A stretch of DNA of 64,000 nt. It comes from Actinernus sp. WN-2022 (lineage: Eukaryota > Cnidaria > Anthozoa > Actiniaria > Actinernidae). Location of the stretch: positions 54,160,021 to 54,224,020 of the forward strand of contig JAOWCC010001634.1 in NCBI GenBank assembly GCA_030867875.1, written 5' to 3'. How positions within the stretch are numbered: the first letter of the stretch is position 1; each line of letters starts with the position of its first letter. The position numbers were made by a program, and so were the translations under genes. Shown in pieces: positions 11,101 through 22,231 of the stretch. The notes below the pieces were generated by a model, which saw only the letters and a list, made by a program, of their open reading frames with translations, searched no databases and had not been told where the DNA came from.

Positions 11101-14100
11101 ATGTAACAGTATGCTTCACTTGTTGTGCACAAAGGTTTCAATGAGAGGGTCCAGGGTGAATAATATGTTTTTCTTTTGCTGATCATCACTGCCCAGAGCA
11201 TCAAAGAAGCACATGATCCCTGGTCTTCAACATGATTGCATTATGATTAAAATGGCTACAGTAAAATAAGGCTACATATTGGGGTTTACTTAGGTTATTT
11301 TTTTTACTTATCAGGCAAACCAAGCTGGTAGCAGTTCAGCTATGGAGTTCTTTGCTCATCAAAAAGCTTTTGCCTTCTTGCTTACAACCGGCATTATAAT
11401 AAAGGCCTTCATCTCTGATCGTCATGTATCAATTGCAAAATGGATGAGAGAGGAGTGCCCCAAAAAATGCAAGGAAATGGGAAAGCCAGTAATTGACCAT
11501 TTCTTTGACCTATGGCACATTGGCAAAAGTAAGTATTATATCATTAATGAAAAAGCCAAGTGATTTCGATTGTCCCATGAAATAAATCCTGGACTACCCA
11601 AGTCCATTTTGTTCTCTAAACATTTTGGTAAACACATACATTGTGTGTGTGAAGTGAAATCCGGCACAGACTTTTCATAACATGATTGCAGTTATCGGTA
11701 TATTATTAACTGTTATTCACATTGTGAAAAATATCCTAGTTTACTAATCGAACTCATGTGATTTTTTCATACAGAGTACTTATCTTATTTGCATGAAACT
11801 TCTTGCATAGTCAGACATTACATAGTAGGATTCTACAAAAAAAATCTTGCTCTCAATTTTTATTATAAAACTTGACAGGTACACTGTATGTCTTCATCAA
11901 ATTATAAGGATTTTGAGCTTCTACGTTGTAGTTATTATTGATACTATGTTATCTTTTGCTTCTTTTAATTGCAGAGATACAGAAGCTTCTTCTCAAACTA
12001 AGCAAAGAAAAGGGTTGTGAGATCATTGGGAGGTGGAGGAAGGCTTGTGTCCGTCACTTCTACTGGGCAGTCACCTCGACAAAAGCCAAGCTTGGAGATG
12101 TGATACTGGCCAAATTCAAGGCTTTCCAGTATCACATCATCAACAAGCACACAGAGCTTCCAGATCCATTATTTAACAAGTGTGCCCATGGAGAGATCAC
12201 CACGCCACGTGTATGGTTAACAAAAGGTAAAAACTATTTAAGAGTGACTTTCCGTAAGAATCGACCAAACCGTGGCACAAGTCGAGAAATTGTTTTCGTT
12301 CATATTCTCTCTATAAGTAGGCCCTAGAGTGAAGCCAAACGAGCTGTTGTTAGTTTGGTAAAATTTTGCTTCGTTTGGCGAGAAAATGGAAAATTCGAGT
12401 CGGCCAGAAATCGCTGAGAAATCGGGTTTAAAAAAGATGAAATTTTCTGAAAATAAACCCGGCTCGCGTCGCAAAACTATGACTCTGGTGGTTTCTACGA
12501 TGGTTTCTATTTGATCTTTAGGCATCCCTCGTTCTGATGATTACGTAATGGTTTGGTTTCTGTATTGTTTTAGAGCGATAATTTTATTTTAACGAGGACC
12601 ACAATTTGCTAGCTTTTATTCAGCAAATTATGTCACGGGAAAACGGCTGGCGTTAAGTATGTGCCCTGTCTCCAAATTCTTTAAAAGTGATATACGAAGC
12701 TGTGTTAGATAGCATTCTATCAGAATATGAAGAGAAATCTCTGGGCAAACTGTTTTAACCACTTCGCTCAGCGCGATTTTGATACTCTATTTATAGCCAT
12801 TTTGGCGAAAAATTACGCTTGGGTAAACAATGGCGTGACATCAGATTCAGCGAAATTCTATAAGATATCCTCAAATTAATAAAACGAATTATTTTCCTAT
12901 GTTTTTTTGCTTGAAAGTAAGTGATAGAGTTCATTGAACAATATCTACAAGGTAAGTACGTATATAAATGTTACAGGTCTGACTGACTCACTAATGTTGC
13001 GTGACAGCGATAATCTTACAATACTTTGCACCTTTGACCAACATTCAGCAAGAAAATCATTTTAAGCATTACATTTTGGTTTTAAGGACGTAAATGTCTT
13101 CCATTATTTATATATGAATTGCTTTATATCAGTTTACAAGAGACAACGACACTAAAAATTAAAATTGTTAATTTAATTTATGCACAAATAGCCGTGGGAA
13201 TGCCATGTCTAACCTATTTTTTTCCTATCTCGAAATAAAATGAAAGCGTGTTGCTGGGATAGTGCCTTAGCTTCATGTAGCAAAGAGAATTCCAACCACA
13301 AGTCACTTGCCCGGGCGGCGGTGTTTGATCCTACCCAAAAACCTTGCGTATTTAGGGACGGACCGTTAGAAAAGTGATTGGGGGGGGGGGGGGGGGACTT
13401 GCTTGAATTAGTGGTGCACCAATTTTTTTTGGGTGGTTAATCGGCCTGCACGAATATCTATTTTCATTAATCATTTTTATATAGCAGCATAAAGCCAAAT
13501 GCATCGATAACATAATTAACATAATTGAGTCACTATTTCAAAGATACTGTTTCAAAGTGCATTGCTTTGTCTCACGATAAATCCCATGACTGCATTGCTC
13601 AGACGTGCAAGCTGCTTGAGTCTTCATGGTGTGGTGGCGAGGACTGCTCCTTCCAGGTACATGTCATGTTCAATATTTTTACCTATATTTTCATATTTAT
13701 CCACCAAAAATCCAGTCACAAAGAAATTGTGGAATTTTAGAATATATTATTAGTAGTTCTAAAAAAATATTGAAGAAATGGTAGAATTCCCGAGAGCAAT
13801 CTTCATTGAAATTAGGTATATCTGTGCTTATTATTAGTATCTTTTACACAAAATGAAGGAGCATGATAAATCTTCTTGGATTGTTGTATTTACCCATAGT
13901 TACAGTTTATTCATATTGTTTATTATTTATGATATTTACAATTTTATTGAAATCTTATATCAGAGTTGTTAATTTTAAATTTGATATTTTGAGATACCCC
14001 CCAAAAATATAAAAAGGATATATTACTGTTGCTTTTGGTTTTGGTTTCAAGAAAATATTTTTCCAATAGTTGGGGGATTTCCCTGAGAACCAGTGTTTTA

Positions 14101-17100
14101 AATATATGGATAATAGTGGAGTGTTGTATTTACCCATAGTTGCAGTTGATACATATTGTTTATGATCATGATTTATTATTATTATTGAAACTTTAATTAG
14201 AGTTATTGATATATTTGATATTTTGAATACCAGAAAATAAAAGGATATATTATTGTTACTATGGTTCTGTGTTTCATGAAAATATGACTGTTTCCAATGA
14301 TTGGAATTTGTCGTTCCTTCAGTTTTAAAGATATGAACTTAAAACTTGGGATTTTTACTAATTTTGGCTTGCTCTTTCCATTTCTGACATCTATGTTGTT
14401 CTAGCGCCATTTGTTTTGATTGACTGGCTAAAAAGGTCACGTGACCCGGTCCTGAAAAGGGTCTATTGGTATCTTGCTTCTTTTACCCAATTAAACATAC
14501 ATTTTTATTAACACCGCGCGTGATTTTCTCTCATGTTCAAGGTTTGTGCCGGTCATGCAGGGAGATTCTAAAGTCCTTTAAAAAAATTGAAATTGATAAA
14601 ACGACGGGAAGAAAGGTTGACCCATCTACAGTTGCAAAGGATATGAGATATGAGATGGTAACGGGATTCGATTGTTTTCTGCGTCCGACTTTTTTACAAG
14701 TCAACAAATTACGAGTTTGTTTTCTAGTCTGGCATAAAAAGCAGTGTTGATGTTGAAGCTGTGGAACTAGACAGGAGGGGCGAAGCCTTAGAGGATATGA
14801 GAAGATGGATAACAAGGGCGTGGAACTTCTTCATCCACATCATTATAACATTTACGACCTTGTCTCTCAAGTCCCAAGCTAAGTGGTGCATTCAGCGTTT
14901 CTGCGTTGCGAGATATCTGCATTTATTTTAACCTTGACGTTTCCGATATCACGACAAGACGTAAGAAGCCCTATACAGCTTAAAGCTGTTTCAACTAGTA
15001 AAGTCTTGTACTTGATTTCAAGCTAAAGGATAACACGGTCAAGGAAACACAGGAAGTGGGAACTGTAATTCTGTAAAGAGTTACAAGTACAAGTTATTTC
15101 TTTATAATCATACGTATTCCTTATGTTCATGGGCGGATCCAGAAGTGCTCGAGAAAGAGGTGTCCCTTTTGTACGCTTTATTGCCGTGGTACGTAATAAG
15201 AAAGAAATTGAAGAAAGGAAATTTAATAGCAAGCACTCTGAAATAGCTTCTGTTACATTTTAGGAGTATCATAGTTTACTACCATTGAAGAATATGAAAA
15301 ACTTTGTTAGTATCAATCTCGTGACAGTTTATTGTGATTATTAGTCACATATTGCATTACAGGGAGGCTAAAAGTCAATTAGGGAAGGTACGTTTTTTAC
15401 TGAGCTGGGGGGGGGGGGGGGGGGGGGGGCGTGGGGTGATTGGGCAGGAGTATTTGGGGGGAGGGTCATCGGAAAAATTGTAACGTTTGTGAGGGGTCAT
15501 CCTTTTATTTTTGCTTAGTAGGGGAGGGTCACACTATTTCCCAATTGTATTGGCAGATTAAATGGTTTCGAAAATTCCTAGCCGTTTTTTGTAGGGTAGT
15601 AGTACATTTACTTGATATAAACATGCGATCTGTAAGAAACAACGTCAAAGCTACTTGGGGAGGGCGATCCTTTTTTCCGCGACTTCAAGTGAGGGGCATG
15701 GATTTCCTTTTAAAAGCAACGGGGAGGGCCACGTTTTTCTCCTTGATTGAAAAGAAAAAACTCCAGTCCACCTCCCTCCCCCCTCATTAGAAACGTACCT
15801 TCCCTTAGTCGACTAGGACAGTTAGTTTGAATATTGAGTTAGAAGATAAATTGGCCATAATCCAGGTTAAATCCCGGAGTTTCATTCATAGTAAATCCAT
15901 TTAGAACGTTATTAAAACGTTACTGCAAACATGGTTTTGTATTATGAAGAATCTGACGTATCGGATTAAATTAATGACCAATACGTACGACCGAAACTCA
16001 ATAAACTTTAGCGGCGAGTGAAATAAAAAAACTAAATAAGAGGACTTTGAAGTAATACTGAATATTCTCGCTATCGAGTCAGGATAGGCATGGAAAAGTG
16101 AGGTTTCGTTTGAGCCATTCCTTCTCAGTGCAATTAAATGAATAAAACGGTTTGCTTGTCTGTAACTTGATCGTATTTTAATTATGTATTAAGTTAAATA
16201 TGACGATGTGGAATATTGAAAGAGAATTTGAAAGAGAGGCCTTGAAGAGAAGGTCGAAGCACCAAAACTGAAATAAAAATATTTAAAGGACAAAAGTTAT
16301 TATTAAGTTATTTACCTATTTTTTAAGGATTCTTTGGGGAATTTTTCTGACACGCCATTGTTTACATTGTTTACCCAAGCGTAACTTTTCGCCAAAATGG
16401 CTATAAATAGAGTATCAAAATCGCGCTGAGCGAAGTGGTTAAAACAGTTTGCCCAGAGATTTCTCTTCATATTCTGATAGAATGCTATCTAACACAGCTT
16501 CATATATCACTTTTAAAGAATTTGGAGACAGGGCACATACTTAACGTCAGCCATTTTCCTGTGATATAATTTGCTGAATAGAAGCTAGCAAATTGTGGTC
16601 CTCGTTAAAATAAAATTATCGCTCTAAACGAATACAGAAACCAAAACATTATATAATCATCACAATGAGGGATGCCTAAAGATCAAATAGAAACCATCGT
16701 AGAAACCACCAGAGTCATAGTTTTGCGACGCGAGCCGAGTTTATTTTCGGAAAATTTCCTCATTTTGAAACCCGATTTCTCAGCGATTCCAGGCCAACTC
16801 AAATTTTTCATTTTCTCGCCAAACGAAGCAATATTTTACCAAACTAACTACAGCTCGTTTGGTTTCACTCTAGGGCCTACTTATGGACAGATTATGAGAG
16901 AAAACAATTTTTCGACTTGTGCCACGAAAAGTCAATTTTGGTCGATTCTTACAGACAGTCGCTCTTAAGAAGTAAAAGCCTCTGAAATGGCAAATACTGT
17001 ACATCATATCTAAATAAAGACTTTGAGCAATTCACAAAGTAACTTAATAATTATTTTAACAAAAAAAGTTGTGATTTGCTCTAGTGTTTATTTTATCATT

Positions 17101-19216
17101 CAATGTCCCTGACAAACTTTTAATTTAACATGTCAAATGTTGTAGATGCTCTTTTTCCATGGTTGCTAACAATGTTTTTTTTGTATTTTTTAAACAACTC
17201 ATAACAGGGTCATCTGCATATGAGAAACTATGCCAAACACTCGACAACACCATCCTAAAAAAAGCCATCAAACAAGCATCACCAGTTGCTCAGACAAGCT
17301 GCCTGGAGGGTTATCACTCTGTAGTAAACCAGTTCGCACCAAAGATGCTGGCATATTCATATTTAGGAATGCTTTGCAGGTACAGTATACAAATGTACAA
17401 CTACTCATGCAGGATGCCATATTAGAATTCCTAACAATAAAAACAAACAATGTGAACACTGTATTCTTCAAAACAAAATCAGGGCTCGAAATTAACAAAA
17501 AAATCAGGTTGCAATTTTGCTACTAGTTATAAAAATTTAGTTGCAAATCAGAAAAACTTAGTCGCAATTTTGCAACTGGCTTAAATATCCTAGGTGCAAA
17601 ATTTTGGTCGCATTTGTGGCCGTATTGGTCGCAATTTCAAGCCCTGAAAATGTTAACACATGTTTCGATGGATTATCCAGGACTATCCTTGCTGCTCTCC
17701 ATTTCAATTACAATGTTCAGAGGGAGTATAAAGTTGACGATGAAGGAAAGCCAAAGCTGAAGGTGACATATCCCAAATTCAAGGATGGTGAGGCAACCGT
17801 GAGAGAGGTCAAAGTACCACAAAATTATGGTAATTGTACATGTGCTCTATTTCCTGATACATGTAGTCTTTTTCCAATAATTACTTGAATGACCTTCCAC
17901 ACATGATATTGAATAAGCAAAGAGGAAGCAAAAAGGATGGACTCCAAAATTTAGCAACATGGAATTGAGACTGCTCTCATTCAGTTATTAATAAAAAATT
18001 AAGTAACAGCCTAAAAAATACTAAGAACATTTGAAAGCAATCCATTATTGCATAAAAAAATAGAACATACAATCTTATTAAACAACATTCTTATATTTGG
18101 CCTCTTTTCCCCCCAGATTACGTAGCTGAAATATACGAAACTCTAATTTCAACATCAAGGGAAGAACTGAAGGCTACAGAGAATGAGCTGAATGAGGAGA
18201 TTCCAGAACCCCTACACAGCATGCTAGAAGACAAGGAAAGTAAAGAATCTGCCATTCAAAAATACATATCTAGGAAGGAGAAACACACAGTCATATGTCC
18301 TCCAACGTGCTCAGGTATTTTCACTATGGTACATATTACTATTAAAGATTTACCAACAGTCTGGATGAAACACTAGGGCATTTTTTTTCACCCAACTACA
18401 TCACCATTTATTAATCTGTGATCAGTATTTCTAAAAGTAATTATACAGTTGTAACAACAGCAGAATATATCATAAAAAATACTTTGCATTATAAGTTAAC
18501 ACAGAAAACACCAAATCAATAATTTAAAAAAACTAATTTTATTAGGATGCTATGTTGAGTTCTATATCATGTACTTAGGGATTTGAAATGACACTTGAGA
18601 AGTTCAGGAAAAAACACTCTTCTCTACATTAATAAATAAACTCCTGTGTACATTCTACATGTACATTTGTAACTTAAAAGTGCTTGTAAGCTCTGGCAAA
18701 TTACATGTATGCTTATTTTAAACTTTAAGTTTAAAGAAGTTTAAAATAGTATTTAAAAAAAAAATGTGATTCAAGTTTTTATTCCCATTTTTTGTGTGCT
18801 GAAAGTAGTGGGTCGAGTTAAAAACCTAACACTTACATGTAGGAAAACTGAGACTAGTTGTGCTGTGACGACATTTAAGGGAAAACATATTCTCAGTATT
18901 TTTGCTTAACCAAGACCCTTTTGTTTCTATGTAATCTTCTTCCTGGTCAGGGCTTGCAGGCACTTAAACATACCAGTACATTTAGTACACTGAAGGTTTT
19001 TTTTCTTGTTCCTAAATATTACACTTTGTGCTTTAACTGGTGGCATGTAATACATTTATTTGGATAGATGCTGAACTTCAAACGTTACTTCAGCCTTCCA
19101 CATCCAAGAGTAAAGTAAGAAAGCCACCTGTTTGTAAGTGGTGTTCTAAGCCAAGGAAAGGTCACAAGAAAGGACAATGCAGTGGAAGGAATAATGCATC
19201 AGCTTCAAATTCCTGA
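8176..19216 (+). CDS. Kolobok transposase with THAP domain, 11 exons
   Basis: Coding exons by GT/AG junctions: 8176-8484, 8710-9066, 9207-9405, 9623-9839, 10330-10867, 11315-11528, 11975-12226, 17208-17379, 17681-17829, 18117-18314, 19068-19216. They sum to 2754 bases, exactly 917 codons plus stop, with all phases compatible. Residues 1-90 are a THAP zinc finger (C6, C11, the VICSEHF pair, GAVPTVW). Residues 104-222 are Thr/Ser/Ala/Pro-rich. A short coiled coil and an acidic stretch follow. The catalytic core has AGDGRHDSMG (D508/D512), FISDRHVS (D575) and CLEGYHSVVN (E729), read here as the DDE triad. The C-terminus has a C-x2-C-x6-H-x4-C knuckle (C891-C906). It should bind the element's TIRs and cut and paste at TTAA. 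The start is the ATG that opens the THAP fold. Catalytic assignments are inferred. Confidence 0.88.
10057..10180. repeat. hairpin MITE in transposase intron 4
   Basis: Inverted arms at about 10057-10104 and 10128-10178 share 'ttttgt' and 'actgaaacat' blocks around a short loop. It lies wholly within the intron between exons ending at 9839 and starting at 10330, so it does not disturb coding. Confidence 0.5.
13381..13397. repeat. poly-G tract
   Basis: A run of G residues inside element C, a length-variable and assembly-sensitive simple repeat. Confidence 0.8.
13525..13653 (+). other. possible fossil exon in element C
   Basis: An open frame with SKCIALSHDKSHDCIAQTCK ends at CSFQ followed by a GT, which looks like a splice donor. 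It precedes the recognisable fossil at 14544. I do not recognise the sequence, so assignment to the same former gene is a guess from position and orientation. Confidence 0.25.
14544..14985 (+). pseudogene. fossil of an unidentified cnidarian gene family carried by element C
   Basis: Remnants in at least two frames show TGRKVDPSTVAKDMRYE near 14605-14655, then DVEAVELDRRGEALEDMRR near 14745-14805. A last part reads FSVSALRDICIYFNLDVSDI and RRKKPY up to about 14985. The order resembles a repeated cnidarian protein family with a 'GRKVDP..VA.DMR' block followed by a SAP-like helix pair. No name for that family is certain. Stops and frameshifts make it non-functional. The host-like sequence was presumably captured by, or inserted into, the foldback element. 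Confidence 0.45.
15361..15830. repeat. small TIR element nested in element C
   Basis: The ends share an inverted segment around 'agggaaggtacgtttt' (about 15378-15400 and 15788-15812). The interior contains a long G run at about 15406-15430 and repeated 'gagggtc' phrases. It looks like a non-autonomous MITE with low-complexity filling. Confidence 0.5.
17482..17650. repeat. MITE in transposase intron 8
   Basis: It starts 'agggctcgaaattaac' and ends 'gcaatttcaagccct', an imperfect inverted pair. Interior phrases such as 'tagtcgcaattttgcaactg' resemble the repeat at the very start of the window. It lies within the intron 17380-17680. Confidence 0.5.
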
Positions 19217-19886
19217 TGAACAACCAAAAACAATGTACACATATTTAATTCCATTTATCAAGATCAGAAACGTACAAGTGAGCAATTTGAAACATGTACA
19301 TGTAGCAATGGCGTCATGCCTCATTTCGATTACTATTGCCACTTGGATTGGCAAAATCTGTCCTAACATGCCTTGTTCTGGCACTCAGTCGAAAGTTCAA
19401 TTGTGTGGTTGCCATTGTTACATGAATGTCTGAACCTGAGACTGAGAGCCAGAACAAGGCATTTTAGGACAGATTTTGCCAATCCATTACTTGTTTCAAC
19501 TCTCTTACATCTTTCTGTAAAAAAAACATATTCTCAGTATTTCTGCTTAACCAAAATAAAATGAAGTTAATTTCTTTAGTACACGAACATGTATCTATTT
19601 CAGAAGTGAAATCATTCAATTACAGAATAATAAACTAATGTTAATTGATTTTTAAATATTTTGATTTCTTATGATATGTTGTTTTATTCTGTTGACATGA
19701 CAACCCTTCTAAAATGCTATAAACAACACAGGTTTTCAGTCAGTTAGCTTGCCTGTTTGTTGTCCCAATTCAGATCACCTGACTACACCCTTGAGTGCTA
19801 TTTCTTTGTTTGTCCTCATCTCAATTTCCAGTAGAAGGTCAGAGGGCCAGTTAAATGTAGGTCAGCACTGAGGCTAACTTACTCAA
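19217..19886. other. gap between the two convergent Kolobok genes
   Basis: No ORF of interest. It holds a hairpin at 19337-19490, with arms sharing 'ggcaaaatctgtcctaa' and 'gccttgttctgg' in inverted order. Polyadenylation signals for both convergent genes would be expected here but were not pinned down. Confidence 0.5.
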
Positions 19887-21410
19887 TCAGTCCTCCTCCT
19901 CGTAACCTTGGTATAGTTCCATATTGTTTGGAAAGGCTGCACGTATGCTATTATATATGCAGTTTGGGAGAGGAAGTCTTCTGGATGATCCTACATACTC
20001 CCAAACTAATCGCACAAATTGTCGGTAAGCAACTGATCTCAGGAATCTGTAAAAACAAAGAAGTCAAGAATAGGTATTTTGGAGGGTAAATGAAATCAAA
20101 ATGACTATTTCCTGTCTTTATTTCTGGAAAGAGCAAGACAAGGAGGAACAACCCACAGACTACTAGTTCCTGTGAATACTAGTGTGAATGTACATCAATG
20201 AGGAAGTTAGACACCAGTGCAATTAACAAAGTTGAATAGTGTAAGCCAACCACTGTCAGATGCCAGTAGCTGGTAATCACTTTGTATGATAGTCAGGTTA
20301 CCCTGGTCAACTTTTTCTTATTCTTATGCTTATATCACACCGGTTCACACTTCTTTTTCTTACACTTATGTTGATGTTTATGCTTGTTGCAAGTGTGAAC
20401 CAGCCTATTATGTATTGTGGATCAATCGTGAATCAACAACAACAACATCCTCAATCTTGTTGGAGCAACCTTTTTTGAATTAGGTGTCTGTGGTGAAATC
20501 ACAAATCAAGATAAACAACTTTTGAATATAAAAAAAATGTTTCCGTGTTTTAAAATGATCGTGTGTGTGTTTTTAAGAAACATGTGAAACCTCATGACTC
20601 GTGACTCGTGTCAAATCAAACAGGAACTAAAAGTAAGAAGAAAACTTACTCCGGCTCTGCTGCACCCATTTGCGTCCTTGTAGTTGAATACGATTTCTTA
20701 ACCCTCGTTTTTAGTCCAATACCGGCAATTTCCAAAACCCATCTGTTCAAGCAGACATCGTTAAATCCCGGGTGATCTCTAACACAACTCGTACTCGTAG
20801 CTTGGTCAACTGCTAGTGCCTCCATCGTCTCTCTGCATCTTTCCACCTCCATGCAGCACCTGCATTCCTCTGACTCCACGACAAACTCCAAAGAACAATT
20901 CGAGCACTTACACCTAATATACAGTGTACAGTTGAAAAGAAAAGAAAACACAACAAACGCTCGAATTAAAGAAAAGAAAAATGACAGCAATTACAATTTA
21001 CATGTATACGTACCACGAACACGGTAGCAATAGACCTATTCCAAAATTTGTAACAAGATGTCAATCCCAAAACATAAGCAACAGAATAGAAGAAAAAGAA
21101 AAGCAAGAAACATCACAGAATAGGTGTTTCCCAAAAATACAAAACGCACTACTCACCAATCTTCCACATCAACTTCCCCCGAGAATCTACTTAAAAGAAC
21201 CTGATCTTCTTCCTCCTCGAGAGCAACTTGCTCTTCGTATTCGGCAGCCTCTTGTTCGGTTGCAATAGGCTCTAAATTTTCATCGTACGGTAAAAAATCA
21301 CCACTCGAATCAGAGAAACTGTGATACAGTTGTTCTGAGGAGTCTTCTGAACTGCTATATGAGTTAATCTCAGATGTAAGACTGTCAGACTCTTCGCCTG
21401 AGCTGGCCAT
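19887..21410 (-). CDS. P2X7 C-terminal (ballast)-like cysteine-rich protein of the Kolobok element
   Basis: Three minus-strand exons, 21410-21157, 20913-20650 and 20046-19887, join in phase to 225 codons plus stop with GT/AG junctions. The start is the ATG of MASSGEESDS. An in-frame ATG eight codons upstream is possible but less typical. Residues 1-85 are acidic and Ser/Glu-rich. Residues 85-111 form a cysteine cluster, WCKCSNC then ECRCC and a further Cys. After it come RDHPGFNDVCLNRWVLEIAG, an AYRQFVRLVWEYVG block and a short acidic tail. This matches the zinc-binding cytoplasmic C-terminal domain of vertebrate P2X7, which in invertebrates occurs without the ion channel. No membrane segment is seen. 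The gene lies within element B's TIRs, convergent with the transposase. Its role in transposition is unknown. Confidence 0.8.
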
Positions 21411-21699
21411 TTCCAATTTCTTACAAGAACACAAGCGAAACAGAGACTGAAGCTTGCAACGCGTTGAGTAACTGACGTCACAAAAACGATACCGCTGTAA
21501 AAATCACGGGCTCGCTCGGAACACGTTCTGAGCAATGGCGGCCAAAATAAGAGCGATATCAGAGCTCAAAATTCGTACTCTAGAGGAAGCTTTTCCGTTT
21601 TTTGTTTACACCGTTTAATATTTTCGACCCTTTTCAGCTATTCTGAGTTGAAAAATAGGTAAAAAAAAGGGTTAAAATTTGATCGTAGTGGCACTTTAA

Positions 21700-22227
21700 G
21701 CTTTGCCCTCGCAAATTCCATCGGTACACTAGAATCCATGTATGTAAAGAAAATTGCTTTGTAACCACCCACCCGTGGGCCCTGGTAACAATATTATACT
21801 TCCGGTTTCACAAAAAATGAAACTGAGTTCGTGAAACAAAGAAAAGTCAATCCTTTTTCACATAAAAATTGTCCTGAAGTCGCATTGCACAGAGCCAAGC
21901 ATGGGTTTAGCGAAAAAAATAAAACACGGAAGTTATGACCATCTAACTGTTAAAATTCTAAAACGATAAATTTTCGGTATATCGTAAAACGCACGTATGC
22001 CTAACCCAGACCAATGATATATGCAAATATGAAAGCACAATCCCAAAGAAATCATGAGTTGATTGATTTTTTCTGCCTTGATGACGTAATAATGACGTCA
22101 TATGATGACGTCATCAAAATAAAAAGGTCCGTCTCCAATATATAAATTATTTTACTTAAATTGTTGGAGTTTTATGGCGTTTTAAATTCTACTTAGCAAC
22201 GGCCCAAAACAATTGGTAAACGCACCC
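21700..22227. other. right arm of element A
   Basis: Non-coding arm sequence. A cluster of 'gacgtca' words lies around 22080-22110. The outer 17 bases are the terminal inverted repeat. Confidence 0.6.
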
Positions 22228-22231
22228 TTAA

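Larger units (their letters stand above)
12242..16964. mobile_element. element C, long-TIR foldback element inside transposase intron 7
   Basis: Arms of about 600 bases, 12242-12850 and 16343-16964, are inverted copies. Each begins GAG and lies next to a TTAA (12238-12241, 16965-16968). Each arm contains a matching open frame of 95-98 codons starting MPKDQIETIVETTRV (12525 down to 12238 on minus, 16672-16968 on plus). These frames are probably a by-product of arm symmetry rather than genes. The 4.7-kb element sits in the intron between exons ending at 12226 and starting at 17208, so splicing could remove it. Its centre holds a decayed gene fragment and a smaller TIR repeat rather than a transposase. 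Confidence 0.78.
7840..21695. mobile_element. element B, autonomous Kolobok transposon
   Basis: Perfect terminal inverted repeats AGTGCCACTACGATCAAATT... begin at 7840 and end, complemented, at 21695. TTAA duplications lie at 7836-7839 and 21696-21699. Kolobok-superfamily transposons are known for TTAA targets and THAP-containing transposases, and both are seen here. The element measures 13.86 kb, or about 9.1 kb without its passenger element C. It carries a plus-strand transposase gene (8176-19216) and a convergent minus-strand gene (21410 down to 19887) for a P2X7 C-terminal-like protein. Subterminal sequence with 'gtgacgtcagttactcaac' near 8060 is mirrored near 21463-21480. Confidence 0.88.
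7290..22227. mobile_element. element A, TTAA-flanked TIR transposon interrupting BEL-1 pol
   Basis: The termini are perfect inverted repeats of 17 bases, GGGTGCGTTTACCAATT at 7290-7306 and its complement at 22211-22227. They are flanked by TTAA at 7286-7289 and 22228-22231. Removing the interval plus one TTAA restores an uninterrupted BEL-1 reading frame across the junction, which confirms the insertion. A's own sequence is only its arms, 7290-7835 and 21700-22227. They hold no gene apart from a SINE, and everything between is element B. The TTAA target suggests Kolobok or piggyBac-type mobilisation. A is non-autonomous. Confidence 0.85.
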
